From Methylomonas paludis (GTDB lineage: Bacteria; Pseudomonadota; Gammaproteobacteria; Methylococcales; Methylomonadaceae): a stretch of 64,000 nucleotides of DNA. Shown in pieces: positions 63,465 to 64,000 of the stretch. The stretch's first letter is position 1; each line of letters opens with the position of its first letter. Location: NCBI RefSeq assembly GCF_018734325.1, contig NZ_CP073754.1:1612001-1676000 (forward strand), given 5' to 3'. The position numbers and the translations under genes are program-made. The notes beneath the pieces are model-generated. The model was not told the DNA's origin. It made no database searches and saw only the letters and a program-made list of their open reading frames with translations.

Positions 63465-63645
63465 GTTAGATTGCAGGCTAATAAAGGGTAGCCTGATTAT
63501 ACCTAGAATTAACCGGTGGGGAAGGGCGTATCGGTTTCCTGGATGTGTATTGCTTTAAACACCACCACGGCAGCTATTGCAATATTAGCCGATTATAGCG
63601 CTGGAGCTAAGCCCATCCTTGGGCACAAAACCCGCATATTTGACT

Positions 63646-64000
63646 TTAATCGCTAGAGCCCACTTTGTTAGCAGATATGGTAAACACCATAACCAGTTCT
63701 TCGTCTTTAAGCAGCGTCAATGGTGCCGGCAAGCCGTCCTGGGCAGGTTGATTGCCGATAACCGGTTCTATGCAAACATATTCATGTTTTTTATCACTCC
63801 AGATCCCAAACACAATCGCCAGATTTGCTGATACAGGTGATATCCGGCAATTAATGGTGGCGGTGTAATCGTCTGTCGTTAGTTGCACTTCTTCGGTTAA
63901 TGACGCGGCTTGATATTTTTGCAGGCTATCATGCGGTAATGAGGCTATGTCTACCCGAACCGCACCTATATCAATAAAACTGTTTTGGGTAACTGAAAAG
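63646..64000 (-). CDS. Aldose 1-epimerase-like protein, C-terminal part (5' end outside window)
   Basis: Frame is open to the window edge (FSVTQNSFIDIGAVRVDIAS) and ends at 63646, about 117 residues seen. DKKHEYVCIEPVIGNQPAQ and LKDEELVMVFTISA resemble the C-terminal end of galactose mutarotase-like domains (YxCIEPxxG). The catalytic His/Glu part is outside. Family assignment moderate. Confidence 0.5.
   Translation of the reverse strand, partial: FSVTQNSFIDIGAVRVDIASLPHDSLQKYQAASLTEEVQLTTDDYTATINCRISPVSANLAIVFGIWSDKKHEYVCIEPVIGNQPAQDGLPAPLTLLKDEELVMVFTISANKVGSSD

Overview
The window reads as a chromosomal segment of a gammaproteobacterium, most likely a Methylococcales-type methanotroph. This is an inference from the syntenic block mtnA / MTA-deaminase-like / ubiG / HAD phosphatase / SDR, a sufT gene, two exosortase-type (PEP-CTERM-like) surface proteins, NhaD, KdpDE, and many palindromic intergenic repeats. 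No methane-oxidation gene is present to prove it, and no rRNA, tRNA or CRISPR array was seen.

Layout. 1-3.7 kb: C-terminal part of a giant filamentous-haemagglutinin-like exoprotein. 3.7-6.9 kb: a tandem array of ~166-bp units, split by a decayed IS3-family element. 7.2-12.6 kb: an operon for a lectin-ExbB fusion, ExbD, a TonB-like protein, a large porin and a coiled-coil periplasmic protein, probably an energised envelope system linked to the exoprotein. 12.6-13.8 kb: a second tandem array. 13.8-20.4 kb: a complete drug-efflux operon (adaptor, double ATPase, two permeases, outer-membrane lipoprotein). 21.0-21.7 kb: a decayed CcdAB toxin-antitoxin pair. 22.6-28.5 kb: housekeeping (SufT, SDR, MupP/Gph-like phosphatase, UbiG, amidohydrolase, MtnA, CysZ-like). 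28.5-38.1 kb: envelope and secreted proteins, including an ECF sigma/anti-sigma/subtilase operon, a tandem pair of Ig-like proteins and a thioredoxin-DUF4266-DUF3570 operon.

38.3-64 kb: an RdrB-like (RADAR) deaminase ORF cut off at its 5' end by an IS1380-family element; a VapBC-type pair with a well-defined promoter/operator; NhaD; a very glycine-rich PEP-CTERM protein; KdpDE next to a small K+ channel but without kdpFABC; an EamA transporter; a DUF3313 lipoprotein whose C-terminus comes from a dead VapC gene; its divergent TetR regulator; a YunG-like protein; a REP-associated transposase (RAYT) flanked by perfect 37-bp inverted REP sequences and split by a second IS1380 copy; then recN, nadK and the end of a mutarotase-like gene.

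The strongest leads are the orphan, IS-truncated RADAR deaminase; the RAYT element with its own inverted REPs; the lectin-ExbB/ExbD/TonB/porin operon beside the exoprotein; and the two arrays grown from repeats that also occur as single hairpin copies elsewhere in the window.
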